In this document: in pieces, positions 15,050 to 22,793 of the stretch | Position numbering within the stretch: the stretch's first letter is position 1 | How the letters are laid out: the number at the start of each line of letters is the position of its first letter | Position numbers and translations under genes: made by a program | Notes under the pieces: generated by a model | Databases searched by the model: none | What the model saw: the letters and a program-made list of their open reading frames with translations, nothing else | Told to the model about the DNA's origin: nothing | Origin: an uncultured Acidaminococcus sp. | GTDB taxonomy: Bacteria > Bacillota > Negativicutes > Acidaminococcales > Acidaminococcaceae | Assembly: GCA_900538365.1 (NCBI GenBank) | Contig: UPXT01000028.1 | Span: forward strand, 1 to 26,109 | Reading direction: 5' to 3' | DNA: 26,109 bases

Positions 15050-15389
15050 GCCTGTCATTGTTTTTTTGTGTGTACATAATGCCTGCCGCAGTCAAATTGC
15101 AGAAGCCTTTGCCCGTAAGTTCCTGGCGCCCCGTTACGAGATCTGCTCGGCAGGCACTGCGCCCAGTGGGAGAATCGACGAAAATGCCCAGCGGCTTATG
15201 AAGGAATATTTTGGCATTGATATGAAGAAAAATGGGCAGTACAGTAAGCCGCTCAGCAAGCTTCCTTCCCACGTGGACTGGGTGATTACCATGGGGTGCG
15301 GAATCAAGGCCCCTATGGGTGTGGGAACTGGACGGGAAGATTGGCCGTTTCCCGATCCAACGGGACAGCCTGACGAGCATTATGAATGA
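15042..15389 (+). CDS. ArsC-like LMW phosphatase-family protein, frameshifted at the C-terminus
   Basis: A 115-residue protein of the thioredoxin-coupled arsenate reductase/low-molecular-weight phosphatase fold. The N-terminal P-loop FLCVHNACRSQ has nucleophile C10 and the arginine at +6; the EDWPFPDPTG motif near 99-108 provides the catalytic aspartate. C86 is in MGCG, but the position of the third redox cysteine of ArsC proteins is alanine (A90, in KAPMG). The frame stops after GQPDEHYE. The expected last helix continues in the next frame as MNEIRQAILRLREE (15382-15426), so a frameshift near 15381 has removed about 14 residues. Activity is uncertain. It overlaps arsR by 8 nt. Confidence 0.78.
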   Translation: MAKPVIVFLCVHNACRSQIAEAFARKFLAPRYEICSAGTAPSGRIDENAQRLMKEYFGIDMKKNGQYSKPLSKLPSHVDWVITMGCGIKAPMGVGTGREDWPFPDPTGQPDEHYE

Positions 15390-15428
15390 AATTAGACAGG
15401 CCATCTTGAGACTTAGGGAGGAATGAAC

Positions 15429-15665
15429 ATGAAGCAACGGGAAATCAAGGTCTTGGGCGGCGGATGCGCCAATTGCCAAAAGCTCCTTGAACATGTGAAA
15501 ACGGCACTTGCTGAAACCGGTATGGAAGCGGATGTGGAGTATGTGACGGACTTTGTGAGGATTGCGTCTTACGGCATCATGCTGACGCCCGCTTTGCTGG
15601 TGGATGGAAAGACGGTCAGTAAGGGCCGGGTTCTATCTGTAGAAGAAATCAAGACCTTCCTGTAA
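15429..15665 (+). CDS. Small thioredoxin-like protein (redox-active disulfide protein 2 type)
   Basis: A 78-residue thioredoxin-fold protein with the active-site pair C13-x2-C16 in GGGCANCQKL, and TPALLVDGK with the cis-proline near residue 57. It belongs to the short TM0996/MTH895-type family often found beside COG0701 permeases and ArsR genes; it may supply electrons to the ArsC-like protein or pass thiol-bound metalloids to the exporter (inference). Start ATG 15429 is 7 nt after GGAGG; an in-frame ATG at 15423 is only 1 nt from it. Last gene of the operon; the next 110 nt hold no clear terminator. Confidence 0.8.
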   Translation: MKQREIKVLGGGCANCQKLLEHVKTALAETGMEADVEYVTDFVRIASYGIMLTPALLVDGKTVSKGRVLSVEEIKTFL

Positions 15666-15777
15666 GGAAATGGATGCGTGAAAATAAGAAAAGTACGTAT
15701 TATAAGGACGAAATTAGCAAATGTTGTTATCTTAGTTACAAAATAAAGAAAAAGAAAAAGCTTATTAAAACATTTTG

Positions 15778-15805
15778 TTGACACATCCCGAATCTGTGTT
15801 ATACT
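15778..15805 (+). promoter_or_regulatory. Promoter of the T-box/TRAP operon
   Basis: TTGACA (15778-15783), a 16-nt spacer and TATACT (15800-15805) form a near-consensus promoter, with a start near 15812, upstream of the T-box leader. Confidence 0.75.
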
Positions 15806-15811
15806 GGCGTC

Positions 15812-16055
15812 AAACCTTTTTTAAGAGACAAAAGTCATGATCAGGAATAGCATGAACGATGAGGCCAAGAGAGCCGCCGGGTGGTGCGAGGCGGTGCTGA
15901 TAGGGCATGCTTCTCACCTGTAAACTCCTTATCTGAAGGGTACTGTCCCCTAGGGTAAGGCGCTGTGGATGCGTTACAAGGCCAAGAGTACAATGGTAGG
16001 GTGGTACCGCGAAACCAACGCCCCTGCTGGAGATGATCCGGCAGGGGTTCTTTTT
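15812..16055 (+). promoter_or_regulatory. T-box leader (probably leucine specifier) controlling the TRAP transporter
   Basis: The T-box sequence AGGGTGGTACCGCG is at 15998-16011, followed by an intrinsic terminator (CCCCTGC 16021-16027 with GCAGGGG 16041-16047, then TTCTTTTT). Stem I can be drawn: lower helix CAGG/CCTG (15842-15845, 15917-15920), loop strand AATA (15846-15849), upper helix GCATG/CATGC (15850-15854, 15906-15910), the AGAGAG motif and the distal hairpin CCGCC/GGCGG (15874-15894). The 3' loop strand is TTCTCA (15911-15916). The codon followed by A is CTC (15913-15915), leucine; a shifted reading, TTC (phenylalanine), is less likely. Uncharged tRNA would prevent termination and switch on the downstream genes. 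Confidence 0.85.
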
Positions 16056-16116
16056 GTATTGCTTTAGTGAATACAGTATACAGCGGCCTTGCCAGTGTGG
16101 AACAAGGAGGAAAATG

Positions 16117-17142
16117 ATGAAAACGAGGAAGATGATGAAAGTGATGACCGCAGCCTGTCTGGCGGTCCTGACAACTGCTTTTGCCGGGTGCGGCAAAAAG
16201 GAAGCGGCCACAAGCGGTCAAGGCGGCAAGATTGAATACAAGCTTGCCTATCATTTACCGACGGATCATCCTCTGGCTAAGGGGGTTGAGTCCTTTATCC
16301 AGAAAGTCAAGGATAAGACTCACGGCGAGGTGGTCATTACGGCCTATCCGGCCGGACAGCTCTACAATGACAAGAGCATGAATGATGCCATCATGACCGG
16401 CGGCGTTGACATGGGACTCAATACAGTCGGTCGCTGGGCTACGGTGGTACCTGCCATGGAAGTCTTTGACGTACCCTTTGTGTTTCCTAGCTACGAGAAG
16501 ATCGATCAGGCCATCGACGGAGGCATGGGCAGGACCCTTGCAGATGAACTGGCGAAAAAGCACGTCAAGGTCGTTTATTGGGCTGACTATGGATTTGTCC
16601 AGTTTGCCAACAACAAGAAGCCCATCCAAAAGCCTCAGGATTTTGAAGGACTGAAGCTCCGCGGCTACAGCGAAATTTCGTCGGAGACCATCAAAGCCCT
16701 GGGCGCGTCACCCGTCACGATGGGCTCGGCGGAAGTCTATATGGCCATGCAGCGCGGCACCATTGACGGCCAAAGTTCCGGTACGAGTGCCATGCGGGAC
16801 CGCAAGATCTACGAAGTGGCGAGGTACCTCACCGTAACCAATCACGCCTCCCCGGAATTCATTCTTGCCATGAATGATCGGTCCTTTGCCAAGATGAGCA
16901 AGGCGCAGCAAGCCGCTTTTATGGAAGCGGCGAAGGAAGTTCAGGAAGAGACCCGAAAGAATGCGAAGACCATGGATGAAAAGGGCCTGGCGGACCTCAA
17001 GGCTAAAGGCATGGAAGTCTATGTCGTACCTGAAAATGAACTGGCGCTTTGGCGCGAGGCGACAAAGTCCGTATGGGATACGTTCCTGAAGCATACAGGC
17101 AAGATTGGTAAATCCGTTCTCGATATGGCTGTGAGCGCCTAA
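16117..17142 (+). CDS. TRAP transporter solute-binding lipoprotein, DctP family
   Basis: The extracytoplasmic receptor of a tripartite ATP-independent periplasmic transporter. The 341-residue precursor has a lysine-rich start, a hydrophobic segment and lipobox TAFAGC (C25 becomes the lipidated residue). The mature DctP fold includes FDVPFVFPSYEKID, the family pattern KLRGYSEISSETIKALGASPV with the substrate-binding arginine, and GTIDGQSSGTSAM. Start ATG 16117 is 6 nt after AAGGAGG; an ATG at 16114 directly precedes it. First gene of a three-gene operon under T-box control, so the ligand may be an amino acid, keto acid or relative rather than the C4-dicarboxylates typical of the family (inference). 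Confidence 0.9.
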   Translation: MKTRKMMKVMTAACLAVLTTAFAGCGKKEAATSGQGGKIEYKLAYHLPTDHPLAKGVESFIQKVKDKTHGEVVITAYPAGQLYNDKSMNDAIMTGGVDMGLNTVGRWATVVPAMEVFDVPFVFPSYEKIDQAIDGGMGRTLADELAKKHVKVVYWADYGFVQFANNKKPIQKPQDFEGLKLRGYSEISSETIKALGASPVTMGSAEVYMAMQRGTIDGQSSGTSAMRDRKIYEVARYLTVTNHASPEFILAMNDRSFAKMSKAQQAAFMEAAKEVQEETRKNAKTMDEKGLADLKAKGMEVYVVPENELALWREATKSVWDTFLKHTGKIGKSVLDMAVSA

Positions 17143-17162
17143 GGAAAGGAGGGACGAAGCCC

Positions 17163-17687
17163 ATGAAAACCCTGTTTGCTTTCTTCTGCAAGGTCCTTGA
17201 CGCACTGACCGGCCTAGTGGCCATTGCCGCGGGCATCCTGCTCTTTGTCCCTGTCTTCTCGATTTTTTATGAAGTCGTGTCCCGCGGACTTTTTAATGAA
17301 CCGACGGAATGGGCAACGGAGCTATCGACCTACTGCGTCCTCATGGCGGGCTTTTTAGGCATGGGGGAAGCCCTGGCCCGGGGTCGCCATATCCATGTTG
17401 ATATGGTGATTTCCCATCTGTCCAAGCGGAAAAATCTCATCCTGCGTCTTGTTGTGAGCGTCATTTGTCTGGTCTTTACGGCTGTTTTCTGCTATACATC
17501 GGCGGAAATGGCCTATACCTCTTATGACCTTGACATGGTGGCGGCAAGTACCCTGCGTATGCCCCTGTGGATTCCGCAGCTGTCCATGCCCATTGGTATC
17601 GGCGTTCTTTTCCTGCAGTTTATTCGCCTCTTTGGGGAGACAATGCAGGCCTATCATCAGGAAGTGAAAGGAGGCAAGACCGTATGA
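17163..17687 (+). CDS. TRAP transporter small membrane subunit, DctQ family
   Basis: A 174-residue protein with four membrane helices (about 15-38, 53-70, 93-115 and 135-160), the normal DctQ architecture. The family pattern EVVSRGLFNEPTEWATELSTYCVLMAGFLGMGEALARGRHIHVDM is visible in pieces across residues 35-82. It pairs with the DctM subunit and is needed for transport. The gene follows dctP by 20 nt with AGGAGGG ahead of the ATG and overlaps dctM by 4 nt (ATGA), implying translational coupling. Confidence 0.88.
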   Translation: MKTLFAFFCKVLDALTGLVAIAAGILLFVPVFSIFYEVVSRGLFNEPTEWATELSTYCVLMAGFLGMGEALARGRHIHVDMVISHLSKRKNLILRLVVSVICLVFTAVFCYTSAEMAYTSYDLDMVAASTLRMPLWIPQLSMPIGIGVLFLQFIRLFGETMQAYHQEVKGGKTV

Positions 17688-18961
17688 TCGCTGTCTTTAC
17701 CTTTGCTTTACTGGCCTTTCTGGCCATCGGCGTTCCGGTTGCCTTCTCTCTGGGTACATCGGGCCTTTTGGGCATGCTGCTTTTTATGCCCGGTGATGGG
17801 GCTTTGGACCAGATCCCTATTTTGGCCTATAAGGCCCTGGATGATTTTGTCCTCTGCGCGGTCCCGCTTTACATCCTCATGAGTGCCATTTTGCTTAAGG
17901 GAAAGGTCGGGGAAGACCTTTTTGACCTAGGCAATAAGTGGCTGCGGCATCTGCCCGGCGGCCTTGGCATTGCGACGATTGTCGCCTGCGGTATCTTTGC
18001 CGCGATTACAGGTTCCAGTGTGGCCTGCGCTGTCACGGTCGGAGCCATTGCCATTCCGGAAATGCTGAAACGGGGCTATGACCGGTCCGTTGTACTGGGC
18101 GCCGTGGCCGGCGGCGGAACGTTGGGCATCCTGATCCCGCCATCCATTCCCATGATCCTTTATGGGTCCATTACGGGTGAATCCATTGGTCAGCTTTTTA
18201 TGAGCGGCGTCCTTCCTGGCGTGCTCATGACGCTCTTTTTTATCTTTATCGTCGTCCATCGTTCCCGTCATCTGAAACTGGAAGCAAAGGCGCCTCTTGC
18301 AGAACGGCTGACTGCCCTGAAAGGATCCTTTTGGGGCCTTCTTCTTCCCATCATTGTCGTGGGCGGAATCTATACCGGCGCTTTTACGCCTACGGAAGCG
18401 GCGGCCGTGGGGACGGTCTATGCGCTTTTTATTACCTTTGTCATTTACCGGACCCTTTCCATCAAGGATCTGCCAAGTATCCTCTTGGAGACAGTGGGAA
18501 CCACGGCCATGATTTTTGCCATTATGATCGGGGCTTCCCTTTTTGGTTTTGTCCTGACCATCCTGCAGGTGCCCCAAGCCCTTACGATGATGGTTGCCGA
18601 AGTGGAAGTGAGCCGCTGGGTCTTTTTCATTCTGATCAATCTCCTGCTGCTCTTTTTGGGATGCATCCTCGAAACCGTCTCCATTATCTTTATCACGGTG
18701 CCCATCTTGTACCCTATCATCAAACAGTTGGGTTTTGATCCCATTTGGTTCAATGTCGTCATGCAGATCAATATGGAAATGGCTCTCATCACGCCGCCTG
18801 TGGGAATGAACCTTTTTGTCCTTAAAGGCGTAAGCCCTGACAGCCGGATGGAAGACATCATCCGCGGCGTGGTCCCATACATTGGCGTTATGGCGCTGGA
18901 AATCCTGCTGATTTCTGTTGTCCCTGAAATCGCAACCTGGCTTCCGAGTGTCGTTAAATAG
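17684..18961 (+). CDS. TRAP transporter large permease subunit, DctM family
   Basis: A 425-residue ion-coupled permease of the DctM/IT superfamily with about twelve hydrophobic segments. Landmarks are FVLCAVPLYILMSAILLKG near 60, GGLGIATIVACGIFAAITGSSVACAVTVG near 95-122, and GGGTLGILIPPSIPMILYG near 143-161, with the matching second half ending ITPPVGMNLFVLKG near 370. These are the two scaffold/transport repeats of the family. ATG 17684 overlaps the dctQ stop and has GGAGG (complete AAAGGAGG at about 17667-17674) upstream. The frame is open further upstream but that part lies within dctQ. Completes a TRAP system using a sodium or proton gradient. Confidence 0.9.
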   Translation: MIAVFTFALLAFLAIGVPVAFSLGTSGLLGMLLFMPGDGALDQIPILAYKALDDFVLCAVPLYILMSAILLKGKVGEDLFDLGNKWLRHLPGGLGIATIVACGIFAAITGSSVACAVTVGAIAIPEMLKRGYDRSVVLGAVAGGGTLGILIPPSIPMILYGSITGESIGQLFMSGVLPGVLMTLFFIFIVVHRSRHLKLEAKAPLAERLTALKGSFWGLLLPIIVVGGIYTGAFTPTEAAAVGTVYALFITFVIYRTLSIKDLPSILLETVGTTAMIFAIMIGASLFGFVLTILQVPQALTMMVAEVEVSRWVFFILINLLLLFLGCILETVSIIFITVPILYPIIKQLGFDPIWFNVVMQINMEMALITPPVGMNLFVLKGVSPDSRMEDIIRGVVPYIGVMALEILLISVVPEIATWLPSVVK

Positions 18962-18981
18962 TAGGCGCCCCATTTCTTCCA

Positions 18982-18990
18982 TGATATAAT
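18982..18990 (+). promoter_or_regulatory. Extended -10 promoter of the LUD-domain gene
   Basis: TGATATAAT, a consensus -10 with upstream TG, lies 21 nt after the dctM stop; no good -35. It suggests the LUD gene can be expressed apart from the T-box operon, though read-through is possible because no terminator separates them. Confidence 0.5.
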
Positions 18991-19030
18991 AGGAAAAAAG
19001 AACAAGCACTCACAGAGGGGAGAAATGGTC

Positions 19031-19672
19031 ATGCTGTCATTTGAAAAGGAACGGAACCGCAAAGTAGCGGAAAAAGTGATCAAGGGACTCCAAAGCCGCA
19101 ATATGGAAGGCTATTTTGTGGAAACAAAGGACGAAGCCCTAGGGCTTGCCTTGGATCTGATCCCTAAAGGCTCAAGCGTAAGCTGGGGCGGGACCTATTC
19201 CATTGAGGAAATCGGCCTCAAGGAAGCCCTGACCCAGGGACAGTATACGGTTTATAACCGGGATACGAAAAAGACGGCTGAAGAAAAGCGGGAGATGATG
19301 CTGAAAGCCCACAGCTGTGATACCTTCCTATCCAGTACAAATGCCATTACGGAAGATGGCGTCCTCGTGAACCTTGATGGGAATTCAAACCGTGTCTCCT
19401 GTATTGCCTACGGGCCGAAGCAGGTCCTTATGATTGTCGGGATGAACAAAGTGACAAGGGATGTGGAACACGCTGTCTATCGGGTCAGGAACCTTGCGGC
19501 CCCAGTCAATGCCCAGCGCTTTCCAAAGGGGAAGACGCCGTGCAAGGTGAATGGAGCCTGTGCTGACTGCAAGTCGCCTGATACCATTTGCTGCAATCTC
19601 CTAGTGACGCGCTTTTCCCACGAAAAAGGCCGGATCAAGGTGATCTTGGTGAATGAGGCGCTTGGATTTTAG
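19031..19672 (+). CDS. LUD-domain protein (LutC/YkgG-like, DUF162)
   Basis: A 213-residue protein of the lactate-utilisation LUD family. The family motif SVSWGGTYSIEEIGL is near 44-58, followed by SSTNAITEDGVLVNLDGNSNRVSCIAYGPKQVLMIVGMNK near 95-135. The C-terminal part adds a cysteine cluster (PCKVNGACADCKSPDTICC), seen in a LUD subgroup and likely to bind a metal or iron-sulfur centre (inference). Start ATG 19031 has GGGGAG 8 nt upstream; the ATG at 19025 is only 2 nt from it. The usual partners LutA and LutB are absent, so lactate oxidation is not implied; the job in this subgroup is unknown. Confidence 0.8.
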   Translation: MLSFEKERNRKVAEKVIKGLQSRNMEGYFVETKDEALGLALDLIPKGSSVSWGGTYSIEEIGLKEALTQGQYTVYNRDTKKTAEEKREMMLKAHSCDTFLSSTNAITEDGVLVNLDGNSNRVSCIAYGPKQVLMIVGMNKVTRDVEHAVYRVRNLAAPVNAQRFPKGKTPCKVNGACADCKSPDTICCNLLVTRFSHEKGRIKVILVNEALGF

Positions 19673-19764
19673 GTCGGACCATAACTCGCTCCGATTCTCC
19701 ATAAAAACTTGTCTTCATTGCTTAATCCCTTATCTCAAAGAGGCCATGGCGGATGACCATACGG

Positions 19765-20557
19765 CATCTGAAGTGAATTTGTAAAAAGCAATTGGAAGAA
19801 AAGACCGGAAGGGAAAAGCTTGTAAGCCCAAAAAACATAAGAAAAGCCCAAACCCGAACGTAGATATAGGTTCGGGTTTGGGCTCTTGCTTTTTATGTAG
19901 CTTTTGTAAGAAGCGGGTCTTTTTGAAGCGTAGAAAGTACGATGGCAGTTACTGGACCGTCCTGCGGCCGGTCTTTTCCCTTAGCACTCGATATAGCGCA
20001 TCGATCCGCCTTGGTAAGGCGGTACGCATATCGCCGATCAATTTACGAGCTTCCATGTGCCTTAGAAAAAGAAAGGCGAGAGATTGTGCAGGGCGGTTAA
20101 GTGAGTCACCGAATTTTTCGTATTCTCTTATGCTGAAAAATTCATGCGGAAAGCTTACTCATAGGGCAGCGACGATAGGAGCAGTCGGAGTTTCCCCTGC
20201 CGGAAAAGCCGGTCTTTTGATGTGCAGCAGCAGAGAGCGAGCCCTTTTATCCCTTACAGCCGCACCCGTATCAATCCATTGCGGCTGCGGAGGTAAAGGA
20301 AATGTTTTCGTGTACGACGGGGCCGCTAACAAAATTTATGAGCCCTCATGTTGTGTGGCAATTTCCCTAACTCGTTTCATGACCATTTCCCGGTTTTGGT
20401 GGTGGATGAGAAGCTATGCGCCGTATCCCTGCAAGCGGTAGTGAGGACTTTTCGCTCAGGGTTTCAAAGGACGCTTTTGGAGCGATGGCGGAAGCCCGAG
20501 AAACCTGTCTCCGGGCGAATTTAATTCCGCCCTCTCCCGTAGGGCGGTTTGGGGCGG
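19765..20557. repeat. Large multi-hairpin dispersed repeat, copy 2
   Basis: Second copy of the element at 6411-6813, in the same orientation. It starts with a relative of the 34-nt unit (19765-19806), then a 14-bp terminator-like hairpin (19846-19859 with 19870-19883), the identical 26-nt block (19902-19927), a hairpin CCGCCTT/AAGGCGG near 20007-20023, the 64-nt block 20385-20448, and the two 3' hairpins (20451-20520 and 20527-20557). About 350 nt between 20035 and 20384 have no equivalent in copy 1. Like copy 1 it lies between convergent genes and just after a minus-strand gene. A 69-codon minus-strand open frame without a good start (19952-20158) lies inside; I do not call it a gene. Confidence 0.65.
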
Positions 20558-20600
20558 CGCCTTCTGTCTTTTTGTTTTAACAATCTGTACGGAATAGGTT

Positions 20601-21845
20601 TTATCTGCCGCCTTGCGGCGCCCCGTCCAGTGCTTCTTTCACGTATTTTGTAACACCTTTTTCGATGGTCTCCGTATTGGCTTTGGAGCGGCTTCCCAAG
20701 ATGGCAAAGCGTTTCCAATCTTTTTTGGTACAGGTCCGGTTATCGTCGTAGCGGCAGACGGCCAGATGGATCATGGCACGGCGGATCTTCTTTTCAACGC
20801 CCATGGCGCGCTGCTCTTTAAGATAGGCCAAGGTGACGGCTAGAAGGAGCAGGATCCCCATGTACCCGAGGAGCGGATATAAAAGGGCAATGAGGGCCTT
20901 AAATCCCATGAAGCTGCAGCCAAAGCCAGAAAGGGTGAGTCCGATGAACCACCAGCGTGTCTTTTTTTTCTGACTCCCGGCAAAACGGCGGGCCGTTGCA
21001 TAAAAAAGGGCAAAAGCCGTATTGAAAATGAGCGCAAAAATGGTGAGGGCATAGAAGAACGCAAAAAGGGGAGACATCTGGCTTACGATGGCAAGCATGG
21101 GAACGTCCGCCTTTTTAGCAAGAGGAAGCCAGGCAAAAAGGGTGAGGCCGGCCATGAGGATGATGAGACCGACGAGAAATCCGCCTAAAGCACCGCTTTT
21201 TTCTGCCTGGCTGATGCGCACGATGGAGCCGCCAAGGACAAAGGCCATGGAAGCTGCCGTAAGCATGCAAAGCGCAAAGTAGTTGATGGCTGAGACCCAA
21301 GGCGAGGCAACGGCGGGAATGAGTGTGGCGGCAGCCGCCTTTATTTCAGCAAGGGAATAAGGCCTTTTTGCAAGGGTATAGAGCATAATGATCAACAGCA
21401 TAACAAGGATGATCGGCGTAAAGACCCCTAGGACATGGGTGATCTTTTCAAAGTCCAGGAAGGAGACGATGATCATCAGGACGCTGCAGAGGGCGGCACC
21501 GCTCCATATGGGAAGGCCGAATTGCTGGTGCAGGTTGGCCCCCGCTCCCGCAATCATGACAAAACCGATGACAAAGCCAGAGAGAACGAGGGTTACGTCG
21601 ATGAGGCGGCCTACAAAGGGATGGGTGATGCGCCGCAGGACTTCGTCATGATTGTCGCTTTGATAATAAGAGCCCAGAGCGAGCATGACTTTGCCGTAAA
21701 AAAGGTTCAATAGTCCCAGAAGTACCATGGCGGCGATGCCACTAAGACCAAAGGAAAGAAAATATTGAAGGATGTCCTGACCGGAGGAAAGACCGGCGCC
21801 GACAACAATTCCAACATAAGCAAGGGCAATGGATAGGGATTTCAA
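20601..21845 (-). CDS. YkvI-family membrane protein (putative amino acid or osmolyte transporter)
   Basis: A 414-residue polytopic membrane protein of the YkvI family (COG3949), related to the LeuT-fold and branched-chain amino acid carriers. About ten or eleven hydrophobic segments are seen, the first containing the broken-helix motif VGAGLSSGQDILQYF (17-31). A soluble tail of about 70 residues follows the last helix (from about 345), longer than expected for a plain carrier. The start is TTG (21845-21843), 9 nt after AAGGAG (21855-21860); no in-frame ATG or GTG is better. It follows the BusR-like regulator by 35 nt without a terminator, so the two form one operon and its substrate may be an osmolyte (inference). 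Confidence 0.8.
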   Translation of the reverse strand: MKSLSIALAYVGIVVGAGLSSGQDILQYFLSFGLSGIAAMVLLGLLNLFYGKVMLALGSYYQSDNHDEVLRRITHPFVGRLIDVTLVLSGFVIGFVMIAGAGANLHQQFGLPIWSGAALCSVLMIIVSFLDFEKITHVLGVFTPIILVMLLIIMLYTLAKRPYSLAEIKAAAATLIPAVASPWVSAINYFALCMLTAASMAFVLGGSIVRISQAEKSGALGGFLVGLIILMAGLTLFAWLPLAKKADVPMLAIVSQMSPLFAFFYALTIFALIFNTAFALFYATARRFAGSQKKKTRWWFIGLTLSGFGCSFMGFKALIALLYPLLGYMGILLLLAVTLAYLKEQRAMGVEKKIRRAMIHLAVCRYDDNRTCTKKDWKRFAILGSRSKANTETIEKGVTKYVKEALDGAPQGGR

Positions 21846-21880
21846 ATCACAAGACTCCTTTCAATGGGAATCGGTCCTGT

Positions 21881-22507
21881 TTAAGGGCGGAGAAAAGCTT
21901 CCATCCGCTGCCGAGCCTTGGCGTCGCCTACAAAGTAGATTGTGTCGCCAGCCTTGAGGATGGCGTGGGGACCGGGAGACAGGAGTGTCGTGCTGCCGCG
22001 GACGATGGCAACGACAGTGGCACCTGTGTGATGCCAGAGGTTCAGGGCACCGATACTTTCGTTCAGATGGGGACAGGTGGTGTCAATCAGCAAGGTGAAA
22101 GGCGTAAAAAGCAGGATGTTTTCTGCCTTCTTTGCTGAAGCTTCCAGATCATAAAGGATGGCTTTTGCCCGCACGGCGTCCTGCTGCTGTTTTTCAAGAA
22201 TTTGGAGAAGCTCTTCCCGCATTTTCTTTTCGGACCGTACATCTTGGTACTGGGCAGCGAAGGCTGCCGCTTTTTCTTTGGATAGGACATAGCAGCCGCT
22301 TCCGTGCCGTACTTCAAGGATCTTTAGTTCCACAAGGACCTGAACCGCCTTGCGGGCCGTTTCAGCAGAGACACCAAAGGTGGTGGCAAGGTTTGAGCGG
22401 GCGTGGAGTTTTTCTCCAACCGCATAGGTTCCGCTGGAAATCTTTTCTGCTAAGACAACGGCAATTTCGTGATAGCGGGCTTCGCCGCGAATCATATGAA
22501 GGGACAT
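21881..22507 (-). CDS. GntR/RCK_C regulator, BusR-like (probable c-di-AMP sensor)
   Basis: A 208-residue protein. Residues 1-75 form a GntR-type winged helix (YHEIAVVLAEKISSGTYAVGEKLHARSNLATTFGVSAETARKAVQVL). Residues about 80-125 are a charged coiled coil (SEKKMREELLQILEKQQQDAVRAKAILYDLEASAKKAE), and residues about 130-208 an RCK_C/TrkA-C domain (FTLLIDTTCPHLNESIGALNLWHHTGATVVAIVR...GDTIYFVGDAKARQRM). This order is that of BusR, the c-di-AMP-dependent repressor of glycine-betaine uptake in lactic acid bacteria and streptococci. Start ATG 22507 follows GAAAGGAAA. It is first in an operon with a YkvI-type transporter, and its promoter carries a bipartite inverted repeat matching the BusR type, supporting autoregulation. 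Confidence 0.85.
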   Translation of the reverse strand: MSLHMIRGEARYHEIAVVLAEKISSGTYAVGEKLHARSNLATTFGVSAETARKAVQVLVELKILEVRHGSGCYVLSKEKAAAFAAQYQDVRSEKKMREELLQILEKQQQDAVRAKAILYDLEASAKKAENILLFTPFTLLIDTTCPHLNESIGALNLWHHTGATVVAIVRGSTTLLSPGPHAILKAGDTIYFVGDAKARQRMEAFLRP

Positions 22508-22532
22508 GATGGGTTTCCTTTCGGGTAGCTAT

Positions 22533-22577
22533 AAAAGTGACAACTTTATTTTAATATAGAGTGGTCACTTTTGTCAA
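22533..22577 (-). promoter_or_regulatory. Promoter with bipartite BusR-type operator
   Basis: Minus-strand TTGACA (22572-22577) with an AT-rich -10 around 22549-22556. Overlapping spacer and -10 are two perfect 9-nt arms, AAAAGTGAC (22533-22541) and GTCACTTTT (22564-22572), separated by exactly 22 bp. BusR is reported to read a paired GTGAC-type site with a fixed spacer (about 22 bp, from memory), so this fits its bipartite mode well. Confidence 0.75.
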
Positions 22578-22793
22578 ATTCATAGGAAACAGGGAGGATT
22601 TAAAGCCACGCAAAATAGAGGGTAAAGAAGCTTTTGTGAAGGGAAAAATAGACTTATCGCTGGCCCGCGATTATTTGCTTAGCGGCCAGCACCATCGGTG
22701 AAAGAACGCTGATTCCCCTTCTTTTTCTTCGCAATTTCCCCTAAAATCATGTACAATGATACTGACCACTGTCGGTTAAAGGAGCCAGTCATC
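22578..22793. other. Divergent intergenic region with a stem-loop
   Basis: Holds a GC-rich inverted repeat (GCTGGCCCGC with GCGGCCAGC, 22659-22690) without a T-run, and TACAAT at 22752-22757 as a weak candidate -10 for the CapA-like gene. I see no gene. Confidence 0.4.

Noticed and set aside
17927..19009. Long minus-strand open frame opposite dctM
   Set aside because: Antisense shadow of a clear transporter gene, rich in H, D and K, with no motif.
19952..20158. Minus-strand 69-codon protein-like frame inside hairpin element copy 2
   Set aside because: No start codon with a ribosome site, and copy 1 does not preserve it; mentioned only as a coding alternative for the element.
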